Shown piece by piece: positions 8,257 through 17,197 of a stretch of DNA of 38,743 nucleotides. A model generated the notes under the pieces. The model was not told the DNA's origin, ran no database searches, and worked only from the letters and a program-made list of their open reading frames with translations. The position numbers and the translations under genes are program-made. How positions within the stretch are numbered: the first letter of the stretch is position 1; every line of letters begins with the position of its first letter. The stretch is from Bacteroidota bacterium (lineage in GTDB: Bacteria > Bacteroidota > Bacteroidia > Bacteroidales > F082), in contig JABMPH010000128.1 of assembly GCA_013203805.1 (NCBI GenBank), positions 1 through 38,743 of the forward strand. Direction: 5' to 3'.

Positions 8257-9375
8257 ATGGCAACACTTTACCTTCATATTGGTCATGGAAAAACCGGAAC
8301 AAGCTGGATACAATCAAGTTTACACCTTAGTACTAATCAGTTGTTATCATACGGCATAGTTTATCCAGAAAGGCCTGATGTCAATATTATTAACTCAAAT
8401 ACTATTACCTCAGGTAACACACAGGAACTATTAAAATCAAAATCAATATTTGAGTCAACCCTAGCTAAATATCATCCCAATAATGGAAACACTCTACTTT
8501 TTTCCAGTGAGTTTCTCTTCAGGCAAATTATTAACTCAAATGCTGAGGAATTCATTGAAGAAGTCTCTTCTAGCAATGGATTTGATAAGATAAAAATTCT
8601 ATTATTTATTCGTAACCCTATCAGCTCAGCCGCTTCGGTATGGCAACAAAGAATTAAAAGAATGGGGCTTCACCAACTTCCTTTGACAGAATTACATAAT
8701 AATTCGGAAATCAGTTTTGACAAAATATTTAATGTATCAAAGCTATTAGATCGGTTTTCAAACTTAGATTCAGTTGAACTTACCGTAAAGAATTATAGCC
8801 GCTGCAAGAACCATTTATTGGAGGAGGTTGCTTCATGGCTTGGGGTTCCAAACGAAACAATTCAGAGGCCTTCGGTTAGCCGGATTAATCGATCCATGAC
8901 ATACTCAGAGCTGTTTATGCAACAAAGGTTAAATAGCATACTTGGTCCATCGGGAAAGTTATTTTCAGATCCCCTATGTGAGCAATTTCCAAATATCACA
9001 CCCAGTTCAATCCTTCCACCATTAGATGTACAAAAGGCAATTTGGGAAAAAGTCTCCCCTACAATTGAACAAATTAATAAACTGCTTCCTAAAGCACACC
9101 AATATCAATGTGATATTCAATCACCTGAGCCAACACCCACACAATTATCATTCAGCAATGAACAGATTAATTTGATTGCAGAAAGTCTTGGTGGGGAGAT
9201 TTTGCGACTGCGCAAAGCACGGGAACAGTTTCAGCAAACAATAGAAAATCTTCGTGAAGATATTGGTGATAATCGTTCAGAACCCAAAAAACAAGTAAAG
9301 CTTTTCAAACCAACTAGAATTATTAATTCTCTGTTCAAAAGAATTAAACAAAGTATTTCTCAAAGAATGCACTAA
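8257..9375 (+). CDS. Sulfotransferase-like P-loop protein with basic C-terminal tail
   Basis: A 372-residue protein opening with YLHIGHGKTGTSWIQSSLH, a sulfotransferase PAPS-binding loop, followed by ILLFIRNPISSAASVW, the 3'-phosphate site. It is longer than the neighbouring sulfotransferases and belongs to a different branch. The last part contains a predicted helix rich in Glu/Gln/Arg (near residues 310-335) and a Lys/Arg-rich tail (about 340-372) that could sit on the membrane or bind polyphosphate or glycan; this is inference. It follows the previous gene by 21 nt. The sulfotransferase fold is likely, the exact substrate is unknown. Confidence 0.82.
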   Translation: MATLYLHIGHGKTGTSWIQSSLHLSTNQLLSYGIVYPERPDVNIINSNTITSGNTQELLKSKSIFESTLAKYHPNNGNTLLFSSEFLFRQIINSNAEEFIEEVSSSNGFDKIKILLFIRNPISSAASVWQQRIKRMGLHQLPLTELHNNSEISFDKIFNVSKLLDRFSNLDSVELTVKNYSRCKNHLLEEVASWLGVPNETIQRPSVSRINRSMTYSELFMQQRLNSILGPSGKLFSDPLCEQFPNITPSSILPPLDVQKAIWEKVSPTIEQINKLLPKAHQYQCDIQSPEPTPTQLSFSNEQINLIAESLGGEILRLRKAREQFQQTIENLREDIGDNRSEPKKQVKLFKPTRIINSLFKRIKQSISQRMH

Positions 9376-9562
9376 TAGGAAGATTCCTATGCTTAATATT
9401 TTACCTTTTACAAAATCCTAAAAGATATAATTGTTAATTCCTCAAACAAACATTATTGTATTTCGTGTCGTTATTACAAATTGCAAATTATAAAACAGAT
9501 TGTTGAATGAATAATATCATTAACAAAAAAGCCACTGCAACTTACTGTAAATCAATCTAATT

Positions 9563-12500
9563 ATGTCGACTTCTACTTTAGTTTCAGTTATCATACCCAA
9601 TTTCAATTATTCAATATATTTAACGCAGTGTATCAACAGCGTGTTAAAATCTAATTTTAACATTAGCAATATAGAAATAATTGTGGTTGACGATGCTAGC
9701 ACCGACAACAGTGTTGCGATTGTACAGGAAATGATGCAGAATATTAGCTCCATTCGGCTTATTCAAAATGATACCAACCTAGGATTAACGAGAAGTAGAA
9801 ACCGAGGGATTGTAAATGCAAAAGGGAACTATTTGTTTTTTCTTGATGCAGACAATTACATAACTGAGGGATGTATTAATGCGCATACTAGCATCTTAGA
9901 TCATCATCCTGAATTTAGTGCTTGTTATGCACCTTGTCAGGAGTTTCTAAATGAGACTAACGAGTTGCTCCTCAAAAGATCAAATGATTATTTTAATTAT
10001 CAAAAGCTATTATACGGTAATTACATTGATGCAATGGCTATGTTTCGAAAGAAGGATATCGTGGAAGTTGGAATGTATGATCTGATGATGCCAACGTATT
10101 TTTGGGAAGACTATGAATTGTGGCTGCGGTTTGGAAAATTAAATAAAAAGATTCATTTTATTAATGGCAATGCTCTTTCTTTTTATAGGATACACAAAAA
10201 TAACCTGTCATCAAAAATAACCAACTATAACTATAATATATTAATTCACTATTTGAGGTTAAAATACGACTTGAAAATTGAATTATTCGACACTGAGGAG
10301 GAAAATAGAAAAACAGGTCTTTTGTCTGAAATAAAGCAAACGACTATGGAACAAAAAAACACGTTACTAAATAAACTAATTCAAAAAGATGAATTGTTTC
10401 AAAAGCAAGAAAAGAGACTTGCTCCAATCCAATACTCAAATGATGAAAATTTGAACAAAATCAATGATTTGACCAATCAACCTAGCATGCGTACTAATGA
10501 ATTAAAAATGAATAAGAAAGGAATCATATTCAAACTTGCTCGTAACCTTTCAAAACATTTGCAGGCAATACTTAAGAAAAGATTGCTTCACCTGAAAAAT
10601 AATTCACGTTCTGTGTATAGTAATATCCGAATTATCAGGCAAAGCGGCCTTTTTGACGAAAAATACTATTTGGAAAGCTATCCCGATGTGGCTGAAGCTG
10701 GTATCAACTCACTTAAACATTACTTGCTTTTTGGTGGTTTTGAGGGCAGAAACCCAAACCCAGATTTTATCAGTAATAGTTACCTCGAAAAATATTCGGA
10801 TGTTAAGCTGTCTAATATCAATCCACTATTACACTATATAAAACATGGTAATAAAGAGGGTCGTAATTCTTTACAAAAGAATAATTCTATTAACTTTTTA
10901 AAACTATATAATCCTATTATTGGAAATCAAATGAAATTTTATTCACAATCAATTAGTTCATTCATTTCTTATCCCCTAATTTCAATAATTACACCAGTAT
11001 ATAATGTTGATTCCATTTGGTTAGATAAATGTATACATTCCGTTTTGCGTCAAAACTATGATAAATGGGAATTATGTATAATAGATGATGGTTCCACAAA
11101 CAATGATACGTTGCATTGCCTAAAAGGATGGCAAAACATTGATCCAAGAATAAATATTTCTTATAATAAAATTAATCAAAATATTTCAAAGTCTTCTAAT
11201 ATTGCCATTCAAAATGCTACCGGTGAATTTATTGCATTTTTAGATAATGATGATGAATTAAAAGAGGATGCACTTTTTTGGATAGTTTATGAAATAAATA
11301 AGCATCCTGAGGCAGATTTGATTTACACAGATGAGTGCAAAATAACTTCAGAAAATAAGTTAATTGATTTCAATTTTAAACCGGATTGGAGTCCAGAGTT
11401 TTTATTAAACGAAATGTATATTGGCCATTTAAGTGTTTACAGAAAAAGTATTATTGAAAAAGTAGGACTTTTTAGATCTGAGTATGATTTTTCCCAAGAT
11501 TATGATCTTGCATTGCGTGTTTCTGAGATAACACAAAACATTTTTCATGTCGAGAGAATTCTATATTATTGGAGGCAAATAAAAGGCTCTGCAGCAGGTG
11601 GAGGCAAAGACTATGCAAGAAAAAGTAATATCGCAGCACTCGAAGATGCACTTAAAAGACGGAATGTAAATGGAAAAGTCATAGAATATTCAAATGTTGC
11701 TAATCGAGTAAAGATTTCAATAAACTCTGACGATAAAGTTTCTATAATAATCCCATCTGATTCATTCAATAATTTAAAAAACATTATTAATAATATTATA
11801 GATAAAACTACATATGAAAATTATGAAATTATCATAGTTACAAAATCCAGTTTGATTTATGACCTAAAAAAAATCTTTAAACCATGCCCTGAGAACTTAA
11901 TATTCTCGCCATATGACAAAAATTTTAATTTTTCTGATAAATGCAATCAAGGAGCTAATGATTCAAATGGGAGAATATTAATTTTTCAAAACGACGACGT
12001 TAATCCTCTGATAAATGATTGGATAGAAAATTTAATTGAATTTTTGTACTATGACAAAAAGATAGGAAGTGTTTCACCTATGCTACTATGGGAAAACGGA
12101 ACAATTCAATATGCCGGAATGACAACTAACGTAAATCCTTTTTGCGGAACTTTTTTAAATGGAAGGGACAAAAATGAAGATTTGGCAAATAAGGTCCGCA
12201 ATACATCAATACTCAGTGGGGCTTGTTTTGCAATATGGAAAGAAGTTTTTAATGAAGTTGGCGCATTTAATTCTATTAATACACCTGCCGGTCATAGTGA
12301 TCTGGACTTAAGTTTTAAATTAAGAGATAAAGGTTACAGATGTGTTTATACTCCATATTCAACTCTTAGTCATATAGGAAATCATTCCTGGCACACGAAA
12401 AAAGACAAAGCAGATATTTACATATTACGTAAATGGGGTAAATATATTTCAAATGATCCATATTATACTAAAAGTATGAGGGCTATGATTGACGGTTATC

Positions 12501-13630
12501 TTCCTGAACAATTTGGAATTTTTTCAAGTGAAGAATATTATAAACCATATTCTTTTGATGCACTTATTGTTCTACAGGAATTATCTGTAACAGGGTCATC
12601 CACAGTTGTTCTGGAAACAGCTAAGGCTATTAGAAATAAGGGAGGATACCCGGTTATATTTTCATATGTTGATGGCCCATACCGAAAGGAATTTGAGAAG
12701 TTGAATATTTCTGTAATTGTTAATAATTTTGCAATAACAGATGACTTTTCTTTTATTCACTTTGCTAAAAATTTTGATATTATAATTGCAAACACTGTAG
12801 TTGTTTACCCTGCCATACACATGATTCAGGATTTGGTTCCAACAATATGGTATATTCATGAAGCTGAAAACATTGAATCCTTTTTTATTCCTCATTTTAA
12901 CAATGAAGCCCTAACTCTAAAAGATGTATTGATTGGCACAAACAGTCATGTTTATGTTGCAAGTGAATATTCTAAAAATATTGTTAAAAAATATAACAAT
13001 AATGTTAGGTTGTTAAAATATGGTATTGATGATTTATTTCTAGATAATGAAATAATAATCGGTGACGAAATTCAATTTAGTATTGTAGGAACTATTGAGG
13101 AAAGAAAAGCTCAAGATGTATTCATACAGGCAATTATGCTCATGCCAATAGAATATCAGAAAAAAGCAATATTTAACATAATTGGAAATGAAGATAATGA
13201 GAAAATTTTTGTGTCTGATCTGAAGAAAAGGTCAAAACATATATCAAATATAAAATGGCATGGTCTAATCACAGATCAGAAAGATAAATTAGAGTTATTT
13301 ATCAATACTTCTTTATTTGTTGTTATTTCTCGAGATGAACCTGTATCAGTTGTTGTTATTGAGGCTGCAATGCTAGGAAAACCATCCATAATAAGTGAAA
13401 ATGTTGGGGCTAAATATATGGTAGAAGATGGCAAAAATGGTTTTATTGTAAAAACTGGCGATTCTGAGCACTTAAAGGATACTTTGATGAAAATTATTGA
13501 TGACCCTTCAATACTAATTGGGATGGGAAATGAATCTAGAAAAAAATATCTTCAAACTTCAACATTGGATATCTTTCAGAGTAACTTGATTGAAGCAATC
13601 AAAGACATTATTGAAGTTGATGCAGGTTAG
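9563..13630 (+). CDS. Giant multidomain glycosyltransferase (GT2-GT2-GT2-GT4)
   Basis: A 1355-residue fusion probably adding several sugars of the repeat unit. Domain 1 (about 1-225) is GT2: SVIIPNFNYS, VVDDASTDNS, FLDADNY. A Lys/Glu-rich linker (about 235-350) follows, then two YPDV...HYLLFGGFEGR-type repeats (about 363-432). Domain 2 (about 471-715) is GT2: ISIITPVYNV, IIDDGSTNND, FLDNDDE and FSQDYDLALR. Domain 3 (about 724-975) is GT2-like: it keeps QNDDV and GHSDLDLSFKL, but its early Asp strand reads IVTKSS, so it may be weakened. Domain 4 (about 997-1355) is GT4 with EPVSVVVIE, the two glutamates being 1259 and 1267. Domains 2-3 resemble the separate tandem GT2 protein encoded at 17198. 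Acts at the cytoplasmic face. Confidence 0.92.
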   Translation: MSTSTLVSVIIPNFNYSIYLTQCINSVLKSNFNISNIEIIVVDDASTDNSVAIVQEMMQNISSIRLIQNDTNLGLTRSRNRGIVNAKGNYLFFLDADNYITEGCINAHTSILDHHPEFSACYAPCQEFLNETNELLLKRSNDYFNYQKLLYGNYIDAMAMFRKKDIVEVGMYDLMMPTYFWEDYELWLRFGKLNKKIHFINGNALSFYRIHKNNLSSKITNYNYNILIHYLRLKYDLKIELFDTEEENRKTGLLSEIKQTTMEQKNTLLNKLIQKDELFQKQEKRLAPIQYSNDENLNKINDLTNQPSMRTNELKMNKKGIIFKLARNLSKHLQAILKKRLLHLKNNSRSVYSNIRIIRQSGLFDEKYYLESYPDVAEAGINSLKHYLLFGGFEGRNPNPDFISNSYLEKYSDVKLSNINPLLHYIKHGNKEGRNSLQKNNSINFLKLYNPIIGNQMKFYSQSISSFISYPLISIITPVYNVDSIWLDKCIHSVLRQNYDKWELCIIDDGSTNNDTLHCLKGWQNIDPRINISYNKINQNISKSSNIAIQNATGEFIAFLDNDDELKEDALFWIVYEINKHPEADLIYTDECKITSENKLIDFNFKPDWSPEFLLNEMYIGHLSVYRKSIIEKVGLFRSEYDFSQDYDLALRVSEITQNIFHVERILYYWRQIKGSAAGGGKDYARKSNIAALEDALKRRNVNGKVIEYSNVANRVKISINSDDKVSIIIPSDSFNNLKNIINNIIDKTTYENYEIIIVTKSSLIYDLKKIFKPCPENLIFSPYDKNFNFSDKCNQGANDSNGRILIFQNDDVNPLINDWIENLIEFLYYDKKIGSVSPMLLWENGTIQYAGMTTNVNPFCGTFLNGRDKNEDLANKVRNTSILSGACFAIWKEVFNEVGAFNSINTPAGHSDLDLSFKLRDKGYRCVYTPYSTLSHIGNHSWHTKKDKADIYILRKWGKYISNDPYYTKSMRAMIDGYLPEQFGIFSSEEYYKPYSFDALIVLQELSVTGSSTVVLETAKAIRNKGGYPVIFSYVDGPYRKEFEKLNISVIVNNFAITDDFSFIHFAKNFDIIIANTVVVYPAIHMIQDLVPTIWYIHEAENIESFFIPHFNNEALTLKDVLIGTNSHVYVASEYSKNIVKKYNNNVRLLKYGIDDLFLDNEIIIGDEIQFSIVGTIEERKAQDVFIQAIMLMPIEYQKKAIFNIIGNEDNEKIFVSDLKKRSKHISNIKWHGLITDQKDKLELFINTSLFVVISRDEPVSVVVIEAAMLGKPSIISENVGAKYMVEDGKNGFIVKTGDSEHLKDTLMKIIDDPSILIGMGNESRKKYLQTSTLDIFQSNLIEAIKDIIEVDAG

Positions 13631-13754
13631 AGAAATTATTTCCTGGATTATATTAATAATTATTTAATTTAAAAAAAGAATTAATGCAATATACAAGTAG
13701 AGTAATCTACAAACTATTAATTTTATTAATTTGCCAGCAATTAATTTATAAAGA

Positions 13755-15068
13755 ATGAATACAGAAATTGTTATTAATGTTGATTCACTTACTAAAAGAT
13801 ATAAACTTTATAATTCGCATCGAGACAGAGTAAAAGAGTTTTTGCATCCAACGCGCAAAAAGTTTCATCAAGAACATTACGCATTAAAAAATATCTCATT
13901 CTCAGTAAAAAAAGGTGAGGTTCTTGGTATAATAGGTCAAAATGGAAGTGGTAAATCCACTTTATTAAAAATATTGGCATCTGTAGTTACACCAACAAAT
14001 GGGCTGTTTAATTGTGATGGAGTAGTTACAGCCCTATTAGAATTAGGAGGTGGTTTTGATAATGATTTGACAGGTATTGAGAATATAAAATTTCTTGCCG
14101 CATTGCAAGGGTTTTCCAAAAAAGAGATTCCTGATTTGATAAAAAACATTCTTGAATTCGCTGACATTGCAGAATATGCTTATCAACCCGTTAAAAGTTA
14201 TTCAAGTGGGATGTATGTTCGTCTGGCATTTTCAATATCAATTAATATTGATCCCGATATACTAATAATAGATGAAGCACTCGCCGTAGGTGATATTAGA
14301 TTTCAACAAAAATGTTATCGCAAGATAAGAGAATTTAAGGATCAAGGCAAGACTATAATTTTTTGCACCCATAGTTTAAGTGCAGTTAACGATTTTTGTA
14401 GTAGAGCACTTTGGCTTCATGAAGGTAATATAAAGGAACAAGGAGATCCCAACTATGTTACTGACTCCTACAATGCTTACATGACTTCCAACCAAAAAAT
14501 ACTTATCAAAAAAAATAATCCTAATATTGAATCAAAATTATCTTACTCAAAATTTAATGATAAGCTACCAAAACAATTCAGTAATTTTGATTGGATTGAC
14601 TTAAGTAGCTGTGATTCATTTGGTACAGGTGGGTGTAATATTAAATCAGCATCCATTTTAAATGCCGAATCAAACTCAAAAGTTAATATCTTTTTAGGAG
14701 GTGAAAAATTGAGAATTCTGATACTGCTAGAACAAAACGAGAAGATAGAAAACCCAAATATTCAAGTGTTATTAAATGGTCAGTTTGGATCCACAGTATT
14801 TAAAATCACTAATCATTTATTTAATCAAGCATTAAGGCTAAAATCAAACAAAAGTACAGTTGTATCAATTGATTTTACTTTACCTAGGATTGGCAATGGG
14901 CATTATTCATTTTCCTTTGGTATTCTTTCTTATGAAGATAATATTGAGCAATTTAGACATTGGGTGCATGATGCATTAATAATTGAAATTGCAAATCCAA
15001 ATATATTGTACAAATTGGGAACCCAATCGGTTGTTGAAGAAGCAATAATAAATACTATTTCTGAATAG
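13755..15068 (+). CDS. wzt: Polysaccharide ABC exporter ATP-binding protein Wzt with C-terminal glycan-binding region
   Basis: ATPase subunit of the ABC-2 polysaccharide exporter. Walker A is GQNGSGKST (61-69), the signature is YSSGM (from about 149), and Walker B ends LIIDEAL with Asp173 and Glu174. An extra region of about 170 residues follows the nucleotide-binding domain (about 265-437), with the beta-rich pattern of Wzt C-terminal domains that, in known O-antigen systems, recognise the modified chain end before export. At 437 residues it matches the extended Wzt class rather than the short capsule KpsT class. The permease gene lies 62 nt downstream; the usual order (wzm before wzt) is reversed. 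The extended form suggests that export depends on a terminal modification, possibly made by the methyltransferases or sulfotransferases upstream (inference). Confidence 0.93.
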   Translation: MNTEIVINVDSLTKRYKLYNSHRDRVKEFLHPTRKKFHQEHYALKNISFSVKKGEVLGIIGQNGSGKSTLLKILASVVTPTNGLFNCDGVVTALLELGGGFDNDLTGIENIKFLAALQGFSKKEIPDLIKNILEFADIAEYAYQPVKSYSSGMYVRLAFSISINIDPDILIIDEALAVGDIRFQQKCYRKIREFKDQGKTIIFCTHSLSAVNDFCSRALWLHEGNIKEQGDPNYVTDSYNAYMTSNQKILIKKNNPNIESKLSYSKFNDKLPKQFSNFDWIDLSSCDSFGTGGCNIKSASILNAESNSKVNIFLGGEKLRILILLEQNEKIENPNIQVLLNGQFGSTVFKITNHLFNQALRLKSNKSTVVSIDFTLPRIGNGHYSFSFGILSYEDNIEQFRHWVHDALIIEIANPNILYKLGTQSVVEEAIINTISE

Positions 15069-15130
15069 GATGACTATTGATAAAAAGATTAATCGATAAT
15101 GAGCAACTATAATAATAAATATTAAAATTA

Positions 15131-15946
15131 ATGAGCCCTAAAACTGGAATTGCAAATTTTCTATTTTCTTTTGTTAAACAAAGGAAAATAATTTACACTA
15201 TGGTTATTCGTGACTTCGAGGGTAGATATTTTTCATCTTTTATAGGATTACCTTGGGCGTTTATTCAGCCTGCTGCTTCGATTTTTGTTATTTGGTTTGC
15301 TTTTACTTACGGTTTAAAAGCTGGAGTAACGTCAACTGGAGTGCCATATACACCTTGGCTTATTGTTGGGTTAATTCCGTGGATGTTTATAAGTCAAACT
15401 ATGATAGTGGCTTGTGCAGCAATACCTGAATATTCATATCTCATTAAAAAAACCAGCTTGAATGTTAGTATGATACCTCTTATAAAAGTATTTTCCGGTA
15501 TGATTGTACATGTCATTCTAATTGTTTGCATAATCATCCTATTAAGTTTGTTTTATGACATATATCCTTCTATTTATTGGCTTCAAATTTTTTATTATTT
15601 ATTCGCATTAACAATTTTACTATCAGGTATTGCATGGTTTGTAGCATCTGTTAATGTTTTTATCAAGGATATGGCTCATATTATTAATATCGCAGTAAAT
15701 ATGTTGTTTTGGGCAACACCAGTAATTTGGCCATATTCTATGCTAACAGGAAATTTAAAATACATTGCTTTGTTAAATCCATTCTTCTACATCACAGAAG
15801 GTTACAGATATACTTTTATCGAAAAAAAATGGTTTTTTGAGTTTCCGGAAATGAATATTTATTTTTGGGGTGTGACAATAACAATATTTGTTTTAGGAGC
15901 ACTAACTTTTCAGAAATTAAAACCTGATTTCGGAGATGAACTCTAA
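15131..15946 (+). CDS. wzm: Polysaccharide ABC exporter permease Wzm
   Basis: Inner-membrane subunit of the ABC-2 exporter, 271 residues with about six membrane segments. The N-terminal sequence has the family pattern VIRDFEGRYFSSFIGLPW, the cytoplasmic gating helix before the first membrane span, and ATPVIWPYSM and LNPFFYITEGYR near the end are typical Wzm/TagG marks. It follows wzt by 62 nt and must pair with it to move the lipid-linked glycan to the periplasmic face. No polymerase Wzy or flippase Wzx is seen in the window, in line with an ABC-dependent route. Confidence 0.93.
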   Translation: MSPKTGIANFLFSFVKQRKIIYTMVIRDFEGRYFSSFIGLPWAFIQPAASIFVIWFAFTYGLKAGVTSTGVPYTPWLIVGLIPWMFISQTMIVACAAIPEYSYLIKKTSLNVSMIPLIKVFSGMIVHVILIVCIIILLSLFYDIYPSIYWLQIFYYLFALTILLSGIAWFVASVNVFIKDMAHIINIAVNMLFWATPVIWPYSMLTGNLKYIALLNPFFYITEGYRYTFIEKKWFFEFPEMNIYFWGVTITIFVLGALTFQKLKPDFGDEL

Positions 15947-16004
15947 GCGTCATTATCAAATTATTTATTATTAATTATTAGGTAATTAAAGGTTTACAAA
16001 TCGG

Positions 16005-17048
16005 ATGTCAAAAACAAGTTTTGAGAGTAGTGATTATAAGGTTTACGATTTTCGAAAATTATGGAAATATTTTCCTATAAAACGATATCAGAAGGAAACA
16101 GTTAAAAGAATAATATTTGGAACCTTTTCATTCGCCTTTCAAAATTGGGCCTCATATCACAATTGGAAGAAAGCTCAGTTATTTGTCCCTAAAAATGGAC
16201 ATTTATTAAATGCATGGTATTGGAAGCAATTGTTCTCCAATAATTATACCATCGACATAAGTAAGCCTTTGAATATTCATAAAGAAAAAACAAAAACAGA
16301 CAGACTAGCTATAGTTATACATGCTTTCTATTTGGATATTTTTGATGAAATTATTGATTACTTAAAAAAATCAGATTTTGATAATATATCATTGTATATT
16401 ACCACAAACATAAAGTTAATCAATACTATAGAAGAAAAACTTAAAGTTACTGGGTATTCATATATTATTATGGTCGTGGAAAACCACGGTAGAGATATAT
16501 TGCCTTTTTTGAAGATATTACCAAAGGTTATTTCAGATGGTCATGAGGTTATATTAAAACTGCATACTAAGGGGTCAAATCACTTAAACAAAAAAATTCC
16601 ATGGAGATATGATCTTTTCAATAAATTAATAGGAGATAATAGCATCAATAAATCTCTACTCACTTTTAATCAAAATCCAAATATTGGTATGATTGGTCCT
16701 TCCGGTCACATAATTCCCATGCACTTCTATTATGGATCGAATGCTCACTCTGTAGAAATATTAAGTAACAAAATGGGAGTTCAAAATGACCAACTAATGG
16801 GATTGAACTTTGCTGCCGGCTCAATGTTTTATGTTAAAACTGAATGTCTTTTGCCAATACTCAAACTTAATCTAGAAGATGAAATGTTTGAAGTGGAAGC
16901 AAATTCAACGGATGGAACATTAGCTCATGCTGTTGAAAGAATATTTGCTGTGGGTTTGATTGCACAAAAAAAAGAACTTGCCGACACCGATTATGACAAT
17001 GCCATCCCTATTCTCAAGGTATGTAAAAATCATTCGTTTACACAGTAA
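16005..17048 (+). CDS. RgpF-type rhamnan synthesis / glycosyltransferase protein
   Basis: A 347-residue protein with the marks of the RgpF family (rhamnan synthesis protein F, a glycosyltransferase group): RLAIVIHAFYLDIFDEII, then VENHGRDILPFLK, then VILKLHTKGS, and NFAAGSMFYVK near the C-terminal side. Members add rhamnose or related sugars to growing wall or O-antigen chains. The N-terminal 80 residues are basic and aromatic-rich and not shared with the core family. It stands alone, 58 nt after wzm. The family assignment is good; the sugar it adds is unknown. Confidence 0.82.
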   Translation: MSKTSFESSDYKVYDFRKLWKYFPIKRYQKETVKRIIFGTFSFAFQNWASYHNWKKAQLFVPKNGHLLNAWYWKQLFSNNYTIDISKPLNIHKEKTKTDRLAIVIHAFYLDIFDEIIDYLKKSDFDNISLYITTNIKLINTIEEKLKVTGYSYIIMVVENHGRDILPFLKILPKVISDGHEVILKLHTKGSNHLNKKIPWRYDLFNKLIGDNSINKSLLTFNQNPNIGMIGPSGHIIPMHFYYGSNAHSVEILSNKMGVQNDQLMGLNFAAGSMFYVKTECLLPILKLNLEDEMFEVEANSTDGTLAHAVERIFAVGLIAQKKELADTDYDNAIPILKVCKNHSFTQ

Positions 17049-17197
17049 AGTTAACAATTCACATAGCTTTGAAAACTTGCAAATCTTTGATATTTAAAGA
17101 CTCTGTTAACTTAACTCATGATAATTAATGAACTTTACAAGCGAACATTATTCAGAACCACGTTAATTGAATTGTAATTTATTGGACTATATACTAT

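Noticed and set aside
9376-9562. Terminator at TAGGAAGATTCCTA near 9376
   Set aside because: The dyad has only a 2-nt centre and no T run.
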